From: Mnemiopsis leidyi
Taxonomy: Eukaryota > Ctenophora > Tentaculata > Lobata > Bolinopsidae
Direction: 5' to 3'
NCBI GenBank assembly: GCA_000226015.1
Contig: JH153500.1
Coordinates: forward strand, 139,115-164,167
Length of the DNA stretch: 25,053 nt
Below the pieces are notes generated by a model. The model was not told where the DNA came from and did not search any database. It saw only the letters and a list, made by a program, of their open reading frames with translations. Below are positions 11,201-21,500 of the stretch, piece after piece. Position numbers and translations under genes: made by a program. Every line of letters begins with the position of its first letter. Position 1 is the first letter of the stretch.

Positions 11201-11455
11201 CCGATACTTGTGGTGATAGAGTTTCCGCAGATACAGGTTGGGATCTTGCGAGCATCCCGGACACATCTCCAGCTGAGTCGGGACTGGATCTCGGAGGGTG
11301 TCCCGCTTACTAAGCAGGTCGTCAAGACCGTTGTTCTGTTGTCTCCGGTGATGGTGGAGGGAGGAGGGGGGGACTTCTCGGTTGTGTTGGGTTTTGCGAA
11401 ATGTTCGGCACCAGGACGCTTGGATGAGGCCCAGCAAGATCGCTTGTAGCAACAT
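4936..11455 (-). CDS. notum: Notum / pectin-acetylesterase family secreted carboxylesterase, 11 exons, complete
   Basis: Joined coding exons are 11455-11169, 10190-10138, 9898-9803, 9664-9542, 9348-9249, 8751-8598, 8340-8247, 7793-7694, 7416-7354, 6443-6393 and 5224-4936: 1410 bases, 469 residues, every intron GT-AG and every phase matching. Known of the family: Notum is a secreted alpha/beta-hydrolase that cleaves palmitoleate from Wnt; plant relatives deacetylate pectin. Seen here: a signal peptide at 1-15, VCNDGTRAGYY at 88-98, the oxyanion-type motif LQGGFYC at 112-118, nucleophile motif GTSAGG with S220, RGIADSGWF at about 246-254, D313 in FYYDP, H367 in SCLGHG, and the C-terminal cysteine cluster GCP...C.....CN.SC at 397-416. 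The usual length is about 500 residues. Odd points: Phe116 where Notum has Trp, about 15 residues fewer between SGWF and the next conserved Cys, and a Trp/His/Tyr-rich tail after 420. Family assignment is firm; Wnt as substrate is inferred. Confidence 0.9.
5246..5308. repeat. 22-bp tandem repeat beside the last Notum exon
   Basis: About 2.7 copies of a unit containing CAGTCCTTGTGGTTATA start at 5254, 5276 and 5298. The array lies 22 bases inside intron 10, just beyond the acceptor of the last exon. Confidence 0.8.
5964..5992. repeat. 29-base direct repeat, copy 1
   Basis: Begins TTGAGGCAAATTTAGGGC and matches 6495-6523 with one mismatch. The two copies flank exon 10 of Notum. Confidence 0.85.
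6393..6443 (-). CDS. notum: Notum-like exon 10: catalytic histidine
   Basis: 51 bases, codons 357-374. It encodes DTVFGVSCLGHGILSNT, matching FAPACLSHEII, so H367 is the triad histidine. The polypyrimidine tract and acceptor (TTTAATTTTTCAG) and the donor (GTAAGT) are both strong. The exon lies between two near-identical 29-base repeats at 5964-5992 and 6495-6523. Confidence 0.87.
6495..6523. repeat. 29-base direct repeat, copy 2
   Basis: Partner of 5964-5992. It lies 52 bases upstream of the exon 10 acceptor on the minus strand, where its T/C-rich complement may add to the pyrimidine tract. Confidence 0.85.
6830..6910. repeat. Dispersed copy of the foldback arm sequence in Notum intron 9
   Basis: GCCACCAGAG ... 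GCAGCCGCGC ... GCGCGTAAGCACCTGGTTA resembles 2255-2333 in the same orientation and 1636-1668 inverted. It is GC-rich against its surroundings. Confidence 0.5.
7354..7416 (-). CDS. notum: Notum-like exon 9
   Basis: 63 bases, codons 336-357. It encodes the amphipathic helix NEALKEIIEQVKSSLRDL, which corresponds to LYIQNLGRELRHTLKDV in Notum. The acceptor is TTCACTTCCAG and the donor is GTAAGT. Confidence 0.85.
7694..7793 (-). CDS. notum: Notum-like exon 8: catalytic aspartate
   Basis: 100 bases, codons 303-336. It encodes SPIMIVQFYYDPIQIQMHGY, aligned with CPVFVVQWLFDEAQL, so D313 takes the place of the triad aspartate. The acceptor TTCTTTCAG at 7794 is used rather than the nearer TTCAG at 7776, because only the former restores frame and gives the conserved IMIVQ strand. 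Confidence 0.87.
8247..8340 (-). CDS. notum: Notum-like exon 7
   Basis: 94 bases, codons 272-303. It contains a glycosylation sequon NRT at 273-275 and the block QWKCLYGSNIYPKIK, which matches EWNCFFGYKVYPTLR of Notum. The acceptor is TGAATTTTAG, phase 0, so it joins exon 6 directly. The donor is GTAAGT. Confidence 0.86.
8598..8751 (-). CDS. notum: Notum-like exon 6: catalytic serine and RGIADSGWF
   Basis: 154 bases, codons 220-271. Its first base completes Ser220 of GTSAGG. It then encodes GVMFHIDKIANQL and the highly conserved RGIADSGWF. The acceptor CATTTCAG is the last unit of the 21-bp tandem array at 8754-8943. After SGWF the sequence (IETGKVPEQGNFRNWQ) no longer resembles vertebrate Notum. 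The donor is CAG|GTAAAT, phase 0. Confidence 0.9.
8754..8943. repeat. 21-bp minisatellite abutting the catalytic-serine exon of Notum
   Basis: Seven near-perfect copies of GAAATGAGTGGAGTCAGAATT run from 8754 to 8900, then two decayed ones to 8943. Read on the minus strand each unit has TTCTGAC, a good branch-point sequence, then CACTCATTTCA; the last unit ends CATTTCAG, the acceptor of exon 6. The plus-strand frame gives a false MSGVRIE repeat peptide. Confidence 0.9.
9249..9348 (-). CDS. notum: Notum-like exon 5: helix leading to the nucleophile
   Basis: 100 bases, codons 187-220. It encodes FRFRGARVIERVIEALIEDG and then EATNVLVTGT. It ends with AG, the first two bases of the catalytic serine codon. 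The acceptor is TTGACATTTCAG and the donor is CAG|GTATTT. Confidence 0.88.
9542..9664 (-). CDS. notum: Notum-like exon 4
   Basis: 123 bases, codons 146-187. It encodes GQGILSTD, then NPLAWGSNLVYIPYCTSDLW, which matches the [20 protein letters not shown] signature of Notum, then an acidic DSLDDENE loop. An earlier GT at 9568 would also keep frame but would drop that loop, so the donor GAAG|GTACTC at 9541 is preferred. Confidence 0.87.
9737..9764. promoter_or_regulatory. Two GTCACGTGAC palindromes in Notum intron 3
   Basis: Exact 10-bp palindromes GTCACGTGAC stand at 9737-9746 and 9755-9764, 18 bases apart. This is the E-box extended form bound by bHLH-zip factors of the MiT/TFE and USF type (the CLEAR motif). 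Function here is inference; the intron is only 138 bases long. Confidence 0.45.
9803..9898 (-). CDS. notum: Notum-like exon 3: oxyanion-hole GGFYC
   Basis: 96 bases, codons 114-146. It starts GGFYCNDVESC and continues through a LMGSGHWP segment that matches the family's RLMSSRDWP. The donor GAG|GTGAGA is strong. The position after GG is Phe116, where Notum proteins usually carry Trp; that residue sits by the acyl pocket in the known structures. Confidence 0.88.
10138..10190 (-). CDS. notum: Notum-like exon 2
   Basis: 53 bases, codons 96-114. It encodes YYIRKVHDPKTWVIYLQ and, with the next exon, completes LQGG. It aligns with the family strand YYLKES...WLLFLEGG. The acceptor is CCGGCCAG at 10191 and the donor is AAG|GTGATT. 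The frame joins exon 1 exactly (GG|G). Confidence 0.88.
10271..10388 (-). CDS. Orphan C-terminal exon of a short-chain dehydrogenase/reductase
   Basis: On the minus strand, inside Notum intron 1, an open segment reads VVTGQTLNLDGG and then a tail ending SWLGETNDLWGTN and TGA. The motif TGQxxxxDGG closes the Rossmann fold of classical NAD(P)-dependent SDR enzymes. The tail length and its late W resemble the end of peroxisomal trans-2-enoyl-CoA reductases (PECR), where a short S-Y-x5-HDNW tail follows. Acceptor-like AGs stand at 10389-10390 and 10378-10379. I found no other SDR exons (no Gly-rich loop, NNAG or YxxxK) nearby, so this may be the last exon of an overlapping gene or a remnant. The reading frame is intact. 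Confidence 0.45.
11169..11455 (-). CDS. notum: Notum-like exon 1: signal peptide and N-terminal region
   Basis: Codes residues 1-95 plus two bases of codon 96. The ATG at 11455 follows an in-frame TGA 18 bases upstream, which supports this start. Residues 2-15 form a short hydrophobic signal sequence. A basic, His-rich stretch follows, then a Lys-Arg pair at 50-51, then CPGC at 65-68 and the conserved CNDGTRAG. The donor is a strong G|GTAAGC at 11168; reading on into the intron would meet TAA at once. Confidence 0.88.
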
Positions 11456-14194
11456 GAACAGATCTCTAGTTTGTCATTTCCTGGAGGACAGTTTCATCAA
11501 GAAACGGGAAATTTTGCAAAGTTAAACCGAGAATCGTACTTTGGGAAAAAGTTTAACAAATTGTGAACAAGCCCGAGAAGGGGATTAATCCGAAATAATT
11601 ATTCTGAAGTAAATTCCAGGCTTGATGACGCAGGCGCTATGGATACCGACACGGTTAAGTGACAGGCTGTCAATCTCCTTCAATTAAAGTCGGACTATTC
11701 GATGACGAAATGGGAGCGGAGCCGGGATTGAAGGGGAGATCAGGGTCTCATCATATGGGATGAAAGCTGAAACAAAGGCGGGAGGGTGGGAGGGGAGCTG
11801 AAACGAGGTTCCCCAGTTCTGCAACTTCATCTTATCCCGGAAAAACAGGGGTTTTTGTCGCTGCAACCCTCCTTCGGACAATGTAATGAGCCTTAAGCGT
11901 GGGACAATAGACGTTCTAAGCGAATGACTAACAGCTTACAGAGGGTTATAATGGATGTGCTTAGTGCGATCCCAAAAATAGCAAAATATTCACGGCAGCT
12001 TCGAGTATCTGATTTTCAAGACGCTCCCACTGATCTGGGAGTTATTTGAGAAACAGAATAGAATTCGGCCGGAACAAACGAAGATCCGACAAAAGACCGA
12101 GTTTTGTTGAGATACACCGTTCAAAAAGTGCTCGCTCAATTCACACTGCCCACTCTACGACTGCAAAAAGATTTGCAATTTTAAACTGCATTAAGAAGGG
12201 TTGGAATCTGCTTTCTCGTTCACAAATTGTGCTTTCAAAAGGGTCGCTTAGCTTTGAAGTATGAAATAAAAGAGCGTTCATTCGCAAAGTTCGATTGAGA
12301 CGATGCCCCCTTTGAAATTTATGTTTACAAGAGAATCGTTCTTGTGGAAGAACAATATCCGAATTTAGAAGAACAATATCCGAACTTAGAAGAACAACAT
12401 CCGAAACACAGTGTGCAGATTAAAAAGAGGAAGAGGTAAGAACGCACTTTTGAGGAGGAGACTGTGCCTATTTCAGGCCGTTCTAACAAGTGCGTAACAT
12501 GACCTCCAGTCCAACAAGAATAACGGCAATACAGCACCTATACGTACTCTCCGACGTATTCCCAAGCCAGTTGTGACTTCAAACGGTGTCCTTTACGTAG
12601 AAAGGCACGCCAGTCACACTGCAGGTGCGGTACACTATCAATTATTATTCACTGGCATTTGTATAAACGGATTGAAAGGAAAAGAGAGAAGTTCAAACAA
12701 TTAAAATTCCAAATTCCAAAGTTCAAGAATGCGAGGTACTCAACTTCAGGACCTGACTTCCTGAAATCACATGACAAAATTAAATTCCAACGCTACGAAA
12801 GGTGAAACTGCGTGAAAATCAGTGATCCGCGACGTTAATTCGGCGAATTAAGCACACCATTTCGCTGGTGTGATTGAGAAAACAGGAGTTAAAAGTTGTT
12901 AAAGTTCCAGAGCAAGTATATAGTATGCATGGTCGATCAAGCAGACGGGTCCCGCTTCATCCCCTCCTCAAAGTGCTTAGTGGCCTGCTTGGGGAACTGC
13001 CAGCTTATTTTCGGCCCCTTTCACTCGTACTTTCTGGAACAGCCACGGCTTCCTTTTGACTTGTCTTGAGGGAAAACTAACAAGAAAAAAACACGGTGAA
13101 GAGAGTGGAAGTTTAACTTCGTATTCTCTATTTATCCGACTGAGGTGTCCAGGTGGAGAAGACAGACACTACAGAAACGCTCGATAAAATTCCAACCAAC
13201 AGGGCTGTACTGCTGGCTGTTACTCCCTCCCATTTCTACATGTATATAGCCGGCTATTTCTACTTCATTCTACTTTTGTCTCCCTCCTTTCCTACAGCTC
13301 CAGTCAAATCAGTTTTTTGCATTTTTGGCTCATTGACCTGTGGCAAATGACGGTGACTTAAATCCGAAATGATCTTTTGTGTTTACGTCCTTAGCGACAG
13401 AAGCGGATACCCACTCCGTGAATATTTTATTGAAAAAGAGTAAGGATAGATCTAAACAAAGACCGACACGATATATTAGTCAAGGAGTAAATTTGAACCC
13501 AACTTTCCAGCGACAATGGCAGACTGAGGCCTGTCATATCGGGGAGCTACAGTGAGGGCGGAGAAAAGCCAACAAATGCAGTGGTACCAGGGAAAGTTCA
13601 AAGAAATTCTAGTTTTTGGTAGGATGTTTTGAAAACAAACATCGGCCCGCGAGTAAGTGCCAATTGAGAAGAGGCGGAAGCACTTGCGTTTCATCGCAGT
13701 TTCATCGCAGACAGTGTACGTGTATTTAAAAGGGCCGAACTTTGTGATAAAACACCGCGACACTCTCTAATTCTCTTATTTTTATTTGCTACAATAGGCT
13801 TACTGCAGGGCTCATTGATTTTACGACAATTTCTAGGGTACGAGAATAGAAACAAGCCAAACAACCGTGAACTTTGCGTGAAAACGAAAGCGACCTTTTT
13901 TGAGAGCATGACCTCATATCTTCAGCATGAACCGCCACAAAAGATCCAAAAGGCAAAAAGCAACTGAGTCGGAGAAAAAGCAAAATATCCTTTTAAAATG
14001 GCGGCAAATAGTAAGGAAGGGTAAGCTCTTTCACGTGAGAGGGCTAGTCCTTCGTCGCCCGGTTGCCACATCAAAAGGCTGCAAACCCAGCCGTTTCAGT
14101 ATAAAAGGGAGTGCGAGGGATGGCCAATTTAGACCAAGTCATTTGCGGCATCAAATTGAATGAAATCAACTTCGTTTTAAGCTTTTCTACTTAC
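11456..14194. other. Notum upstream region
   Basis: No gene could be assigned. 11456-11900 should include the Notum promoter and 5' untranslated region. 12950-13070 is GC-rich and open in several frames without a family match. Near 14000 an AAAATGGCGGC context with a following GGTAAGC, a CACGTGA at 14032-14038 and TATAAAAGGG at 14101-14110 could mark a promoter, but no downstream plus-strand exon fits. Confidence 0.35.
12347..12406. repeat. 21-bp tandem repeat, about three copies
   Basis: GAAGAACAATATCCGAA units start at 12347, 12368 and 12389, in the intergenic region between Notum and FAM8A1. Confidence 0.85.
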
Positions 14195-14324
14195 GGAACA
14201 TAGAAGCGCGGATGGAGGCCGTCCAAAACGTTGACTCTGTCTCCATCGGGCATGGCATCTGAAGAATGGCCAGCAGTTCGCGTGAATTCCATCCCTCCTC
14301 CTGAGACCCTTGCAGGCTGTCTCC
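14195..14324 (-). other. Exon-like block between the two genes (second)
   Basis: 130 bases bounded by ATATTTCAG and GTAAGTAG on the minus strand, 195 bases past the previous block. All three frames are open. The one with an internal ATG after AGGAGGAGGG reads MEFTRTAGHSSDAMPDGDR and ends HPRFYVP. Splice signals are good but the frame cannot be chosen from sequence alone. Confidence 0.35.
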
Positions 14325-14455
14325 CTGAAATATTTGCTGCATGAGCACTCTCACCTAGTTACTTGTACTTCTCTAAGAGTAACTTGTACGGCAGCTTTCA
14401 GCCTGCTCCGCTCTGTCTTTAGTGAACAATTCATTAGGATTTAGGAAGCCCAACA

Positions 14456-14490
14456 AGAATAGATAGAGAGAGAAGAATAGATAGAGAGAG
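14456..14490. repeat. AGAATAGATAGAGAGAG duplication
   Basis: Two tandem purine-rich copies of about 18 bases, in the sequence between the two exon-like blocks. Confidence 0.7.
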
Positions 14491-14519
14491 CGTGACTTGT
14501 CGAGCTACCAGCCACTAAC

Positions 14520-14594
14520 CTGCCTAGGATTTCGAGGTGAACTAGGCCACATTCCTCGATCAGAGTCGGCCAGGCACTGTCCGCAGCTTTCATC
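14520..14594 (-). other. Exon-like block between the two genes (first)
   Basis: 75 bases between a textbook acceptor (pyrimidine-rich tract ending CTTAG) and donor CAG|GTTAGT on the minus strand. Two frames are open; one starts with ATG one base after the acceptor and reads WPTLIEECGLVHLEILG. It could be a 5' untranslated exon of Notum or part of a separate small gene. No family recognised. Confidence 0.35.
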
Positions 14595-15350
14595 CTAAGG
14601 GCGGGAAGCAGCAAGGTTAGGGCTGAGTGCCAACGACGACAAAAACGACATTGTCAAGTTTTGACGGGATGGCACGAGCACTGCTATGCTCAAGTTAATT
14701 CGGCACCTTGGCATTCAATTAGAGTACCAAGTCACAGTGACGCATTTAACGCCTTAAGTTTTGTCAGCAAATTATAACAACCCTAAATTGGAATTGAAGC
14801 CAAATTGATTAAAACAAATACGAAAAATAAATCGAGCAGCGTAGCACATATACTACATCCGGAACATTCTCCGCGAATTAAATGCGCTGATAGTGATATA
14901 GCGAAATAAGCCGATCGGCCCTTGCATGGCGCTACGATCAAGTTTAACAAGTTTGTTATCGACTTGATCCCAACAAAAACTTTCTAGAAAGTTCGTTCAA
15001 TCAACAAATCATTTATTCCTTAGATGTTATCAGTCGGAGTTGATAAATCTAGAAAGAAAAAATCTGTACAAAAAATATTATATTTTGTTCAATATCAAGC
15101 TAATTCGATCAATCTGGAAAAAATAAATCTGTCCAGCGGTGTTTCGGTCATATACCAGTGCCAGCCGCGGATTATGATCGATCAAAGCCGTCCTCGGCCT
15201 TCTTTCACACAAAACTAAACTCTGTATCGGCGATTCTCAAACAGACATCCGCCTCCTCTGTTGGATGGATCGACATGCGACCTAAAAGCAGAAACGGACA
15301 ATGACAGAAATTTAAAACAGTCCTGAGGACAGTCAATGCGGCTGGAGATG
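14595..15350. other. FAM8A1 3' region and spacer
   Basis: The right part (15350 to about 15000) is the likely FAM8A1 3' untranslated region with the AATAAA at 15017-15012. The left part is spacer with nothing recognised. Confidence 0.45.
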
Positions 15351-15510
15351 TCAGGAATTCTCGTAGACCGGCTCGCCTTCTTTCTGAACCACGATAGTCC
15401 CGGTGGTTATGTCGTAGAAGGACTGCCCGGAGCGGGAGTGCAACATCGTGAAGAAGACTGGGAAGAAAACCGTCGTGGTGAGATCTTTGAAGGCGGTCCG
15501 CGATACGGCC
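15351..15510 (-). CDS. FAM8A1: FAM8A1-like exon 5: C-terminus
   Basis: 160 bases including TGA. It encodes RTAFKDLTTTVFFPVFFTML, then QSFYDITTGTIVVQKEG, matching human IRALIKNFSIASFFPAFITL and TAYDIVAGTIVVKRNG. A minus-strand AATAAA lies at 15017-15012, about 335 bases past the stop, and fits a 3' untranslated region running to about 15000. Confidence 0.9.
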
Positions 15511-18500
15511 CTGCGGTCATTTGTTTGCTTTAAAAAGTCAGCTTTAATGAAGATTTTATTAAATGTCATCATCCTCTAAACTTGATTCGTGCAGTCACGG
15601 AGCGAGTATTACGTCGTTAGTAAAACAAACTAAAATTCGTTTTATCCCACTTTGCTAATGTTTTGCGAACCTACCTCCAAAATCCAATGTCGGTCCCAGG
15701 TTTAACTATCACTGTGTTTGTAGTGGGGATGTGGGATACACTTGTTCCTTTCACCACTTTGATCCCCATTAGTCGCTTTCCGATTGTAGCCCCGCCCTTC
15801 CCATCTCGCGAGTATGAAAGGAGGACAGACTGAAAATTTGCTGTTATAAAATGGGAGTCAATATTTTTTGTTACAATTTACCGGCGTATGAAGAGTTTTA
15901 TATCTCGTAGGGAATCGTCGAAAGGCTTTGAGTTTGACTATAGATGTTGTAGTAAATCAACACTTTCATTGATTTTGTGCTCAAAACTGTAAGATTAATG
16001 AAATTATTGGTCGGACGTTCTAGTGGAAAATTCAAGCGCTCCTCATGTCAGCATTAGCTTACCAGATAAATTTTTACACACACAGACACACGCAGACACA
16101 TAGACACATTGACAGACACCGACACACACAGACACACAGACACAGACACAAACCTCGTATATCAGTACAATAGCCCAGTATAGAAACAAATAACTCAGGA
16201 AGTCTATAAGTTCGTCCATAGATATTTCAGATTCCAGGTCCTCGTCCAAAAGAAACGCTTTAACGAACGCCTGTTGCTCTGCCCTGAGATAAATCCTCTA
16301 TAAGAATTAGAATGTGTACCCAGTAATAGACCTAGATAACTCAAATTGTAACCAGCAGAGGATAAAATGAGATTATCGGTCGTTAAATTGATTGTTCTGA
16401 GCGATGATGGTTACGACAGTAAGGATTTCGATCGGATGCAATTGCGAATAAAACAAGATTATCGGTTTTGTTCAATGGGAAATTTGTAATCTATCTAATT
16501 TTAATGCGAGGTAAAGGTTGGAGCTCGAGGTACTTTCATCTATTTTTAACACCTTTGTGGTGATAAAAGCTCCAACCGATAGCCCGACATTTAGAAAACA
16601 GGAGGCATATTCTCCAATTTCAGGGAGTTCGAATTTTCACCACAACCGGGCGTCTTTTAAGAGCGTAATTTGCTTGATTGATATGGGTGAGGGCGTGCAA
16701 GGAATGCCGACAACATAATCTTCTGGAATTTTTATCGATAGTTTATATAGGGGTGGCACAGGGACTGAATTGGTGATGGTAAATCTAGGAGTTGGGCGTC
16801 ATCTACTTTACGAAGACATTGCTGTACAGCAAGATAAGAATGGGTAACGAGCTTAGTCGTCAATAGGAAACGGACGTTTCCTAGCGACCGAGCCGCCGGC
16901 CCTGGTTTCCTAGCGACCGAGCCGCCAGCCCTGACAGATTTCCCCGACACGTCCAAAGTTGAAAGGTAATGCCGAATTGCGTGTGCCGACTGAAAACTAA
17001 CCTCAAACTTGATCTCTAACTGGAGATCGCCTTTGAGGCCGTCTAAAGTAGAGATGAAGGTACTTCCAGGCTCTGAACAATCGTTTGAACTTAGGCCTAG
17101 GGGGCGGACATATTTGTCGTAAATTGGACCTCCAGCGTCGTTACAACGGTCGGCATTGCCGGACAAACGTGAGAAATTTGTTCCGGTAGAGAATTGGATG
17201 AAGGGCAAAATCGGGAGGGACAGATCACCTTGCTTAGCTACTTATCTACTGAACTGGATTAGAGTTTAACCTACTCAAATGAAAGATTACCAAGTCTGCG
17301 CTGAGTATGAACTAGCTCTTTGTGCCCCAGGAAGCGGGGATGTGCTCTGAAAGGTATAAGCTGGCCCCTTTGAGCACTTCGCCGTCATTATATGTCCACC
17401 AGACACTGCAATCTGAATTTCAAACTGACAGGGCTGAGGACAGCTTATCTTTTCGGCAAATCGACCCATAAATTCAAGACTTAAGAAAATTATTGAGTCT
17501 CTAAGCGTTTGTTGAGGAATGAGTTTGCTTGACATCACGTTATCACATCAACCAATAATATCTCAAATTTCTTTATTTCTTAATTTAAGCAGTTAAATGA
17601 TTAATCACTGAACTTCTAAAGCTGATTGAAAAAAATTTAAATGACATACTTTCATAAGTTTGTGATCTCTTTCCCTTTCAAACCTACTTTTCGACAATAT
17701 GCGACACTTATCTACATATAGCATATACATATAGCATATTTGTTTAATGTTTATGAACAAACAAATTTTAACAAGCCCAGATGGATGGGCAAAAAGCGTC
17801 TATTAATTCGTAAGTTTGCGGTATAGTGGTTTGTTTAGACGTAAATTTGGGTCTTATATAATGCACCAAAATTAGTAGACGTTGCTTCGGTAAAGGAAAC
17901 ACAAAAAACTGATAAATTCATTATCTGTTATTATAAACCGAGATTATCAATAGAATCTACGTAATATCCAGAGTTAGCTTACTTTCCAAGAGAATCTGAT
18001 GTTCAATGACTCAGGTGGAAAACCAGTAAAAATAGAATACGAATTTAAAGGTTTTCTCTTCTTAACCCTGACATAAAACTGATATAAATGTTCAAATTTT
18101 GAATATAATCTTTGTTCCTCTACTACTGTTCTATGTGATGAAATTTTATGAAGTACGTGATTATAACTTTATAAGTAATAACAACGTGTGTTTCTAACAA
18201 ACTAAGTAATTATGTGAGCCTTGAATCTATTATTTGTGCCACCGGCCCGTACAAAGACCTAGCACAGATAAGTTGAGCCCCAGTGCCTGACCTTTATAAT
18301 CCGTTATCGATAAATACGGTATGAGAGGCTCTAGTTGTTCAGAAACAACGTTTCTTGTTTACTGAAATACACCGGCGATAGCTACTGTGTCCACTGAAGT
18401 AAATTTAAAAATAACACCCTAGTCTAGCCTATTGAGGATTCTTGTTCGTAATTTTTCTTCTTATACTGGCGCGAACTTCTAACAGACGGGATAGAACGGT

Positions 18501-21500
18501 CACGCATCATTTTGACGATATTTCGGGGACCGAGTAGGTTGAATTGGTTATTGGGCAGTTTTGAAATTTTTCCCACTTAACAGTACTAAGAGAAAATTTT
18601 GGAAGTGGTATTTCTGTTGGTAGCAAGAATGTCTGATTAAAGTCGGGTGTCAACTGTCATTGTAGAATAGAACTTTATTTTTTGCCTAGTTTTGAAGAAA
18701 GTCAACGAATAAACAACAACTCTGCGATAATATTTTGTTTTAGACTTTTGAATATTTTACGCAAGCTATCACTCATTGTTAAAATAACAAGTTTTCAAAA
18801 GAGCTAATCCGGCAACATTGTACTCTTTTAGGGGGCTAAAGCAGTGATGTACTGACAGGAGCGTAGCTGGGATTTTTGGAAGGGGGTCCCACATCGGCAG
18901 AGCCCCCCCCCCCTCCCCCGAAAAATTTAAAGGAAACTTTGACTGCGGGAGGAAATTTTACAATGAAGAAATGGTTAGATAGGAGGTGCCAGTCACTGCT
19001 TTGTCCAGGCTAAAGCACTGAATAAGATAAGAGCCTTTCATAGAAATGGAAATAAAAATTGGATCATAGCTTAAAGCTACCATCAAAATATTTTCGACTT
19101 TGCACTGACTTGCACGCAATTAAACTGCAATTTTACGATGTATGAATTAAATGATTTGTGAATGACAATGTATAATGATTTTTTCAAATAAAGTAGAAAA
19201 CGTTATGTATTAAAGTATACAAAGAAAATTTATTGTAAATAATACAAAGAGCTATAGAGATCAGACTAACAGTCGCACTAACTTAAATGCCAGATGGATC
19301 CTTGTCAATATTTCAAACAAGCTTTAAAATTTGTTCTAAATTTTCATTACAAAAGGGGGATCCTGAGATCCAATGGATCCCCCTGGTCCTTTCCTTTTAG
19401 TTTCTCGAGTTTTCTCAGAAATGATGCAAAAAAATTAATCCAAGTCTAGAGATTTTGATTTGTGAAAGGACGTACAGTAAACGGTTCATATTTCAAATCC
19501 ATCTTGCCCCTAAATTAAGGTTTGATTCTGGTTTTCGCGTCCCTGATCTTTGCGAAGTTCTCAGCGTGAACATTTTGTTGCTGATATTTAAGCTAATATG
19601 TTTTTAATTGACCACTCTTAGTTTAAATATTCATTATCGAAGAATAGAAAGCAATGAAAGTGACCTGATTAATGCATGATAAGAAGTCAAATGCTTGAAG
19701 AGAATATTGGTGGAAAATTTCTGACGCAAGTTCTCAAGTTTAGTTAAACGTTCATTGCATGTCAAAGTTCACGGATGTTTCTATTTAAAATGAGAGTAAT
19801 TGTAATTTTTCAATCAAAATTTAAAAATTCTTTGAAACATTGACTTTCATATGAATCTAAGTCAATTATTCAGAATTAAAAAGCCATCATTTACCGAAAT
19901 GTTAATTTCCGCCAGTGTTGGTATTAGGCGGCAAATCTCTTCAGACATTTAAAATATTGCGTAATTCAGAGACACCTAAAAGAATAAGCCGCAACAAATC
20001 AGTTAATATCTACCGGAAGATATACTTTAAAACAAGTTGGAACTTTGAAAATTAGTTGCACGATTTGAACAATGACAAAAAGCTGCAAGGCAATCTACTT
20101 GTCATTTGAATTTGGCAAAACTGGAGCGTGGCAGTAACTTTTCAAAAACAATCGAGTTTTTTTACTAAAACACAATTTTATCTTGTGGCTATGATTTTAA
20201 TTCATTTCAGAACTTCCCAGTTCAGCAGTTCAGTTTACACAAAATTTATTCTGAAGTCTAGACGAACACATCTACAATATAGTCAACAGGCAGTGGCCTC
20301 GTCGATATTTATCGCTTCTTGGCTATCAAGTAAGCCCCTGATTTTTGAGTAGGCGTTAAGATGCAACCGAAGATTTTATCTTTCGACAAAATAGCAGCCT
20401 AGTAGCAGTGCAGGTTACTCCGAAAATCTAAGCTAAAATACAACTACTTACAGGAAAAACGTGTAAAAAGGAACAGAAAGATGTCAAAGAAGTATTGAAA
20501 GAAGAACTTGCAACCACCAGTCTGCCCCTTCTTTCCACACAAATTAGGAACTAGGATCTTACTTATGGCTTATGGAGGGTTCAATAAATTAATAACTTAT
20601 AATGATTACTAGCTTAGTTGATTCTTTTACTGAAATTTACTAAAGTTTACAATGCACGCTTTTATATTAGCTTAAACAATTTTGCTAACAATTTATTAGG
20701 TATCACGATGAGCGACAATGTTGCCGGCAGAGGAACAAAACGAGTAAAAATATGAAAATTTAGAACCGCATCAAGAATATGTAAGACTGAAAAAAACCAA
20801 CAAAACGAACTTAAATTCATATATAACTTACAAAACGATATTTCATTACGAGTGGGTAAAATGCCGCTATAATGTTACCCATCGATTATGAATCTTGTGC
20901 GGTTGGCAGAAGTTTCGACGAGGATGAAACATAATTCATCTAATTTTTCCCTGCTCTCATTGAATTCATGTCACTAATACTTTCAACACTACTATAATAC
21001 AAATAATTTGAGGCTCTAATGATGTAATTTAACGAAGATTTCAAGCCTTTATTATCTGTGCGTTTCTCTTCTGACCACCAACATCATCACTAATACTTTC
21101 TATTCCTTTGAACACTGCTGTGGCAGTTGGTGATCGCAACTGTTATGCCAGAACTTTCTTAGATCATTGATTGAATTTGTGAGAAAAAGCGGAATATTGT
21201 CTAAAAGTTCACAGTAACGTACACGGTACTCCCCCTGACCCTCCATATTATATAGACACACGGTTCCAATATCTATACGTGTAAATCCTCACTTCTGCTC
21301 GCATTTACACCCAGAGAATCAACTTGTGTGCATTAGTGCACTTGTAATTTCTGTCAGATTGAACCCTTATCCTTACTTAGTAATATTCATCTAATAAACA
21401 TTGGCTGGTTCTACCCGGACCAGTCCTAAAACAAACCTGCCAGTACAAACGACGTTTAAAATTAGCGCTAGACAAGAATCAGAATCACCACTTTGATTTA

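Noticed and set aside
10960..11449. Plus-strand frames over Notum exon 1
   Set aside because: Shadows of exon 1, whose minus-strand reading has a signal peptide and matches the family.
13927..14163. Lys/Arg-rich plus-strand frame with an internal AAAATGGCGGC and a GGTAAGC donor
   Set aside because: No downstream plus-strand exon in a fitting phase was found. Kept only as a possible promoter area.
20128..20352. 74-codon plus-strand frame
   Set aside because: Lies on a diverged dispersed repeat whose second copy at 21.5 kb is not open.
21358..21380. Minus-strand GGGTTCAATC, like a tRNA B box
   Set aside because: No A box or cloverleaf could be drawn around it.
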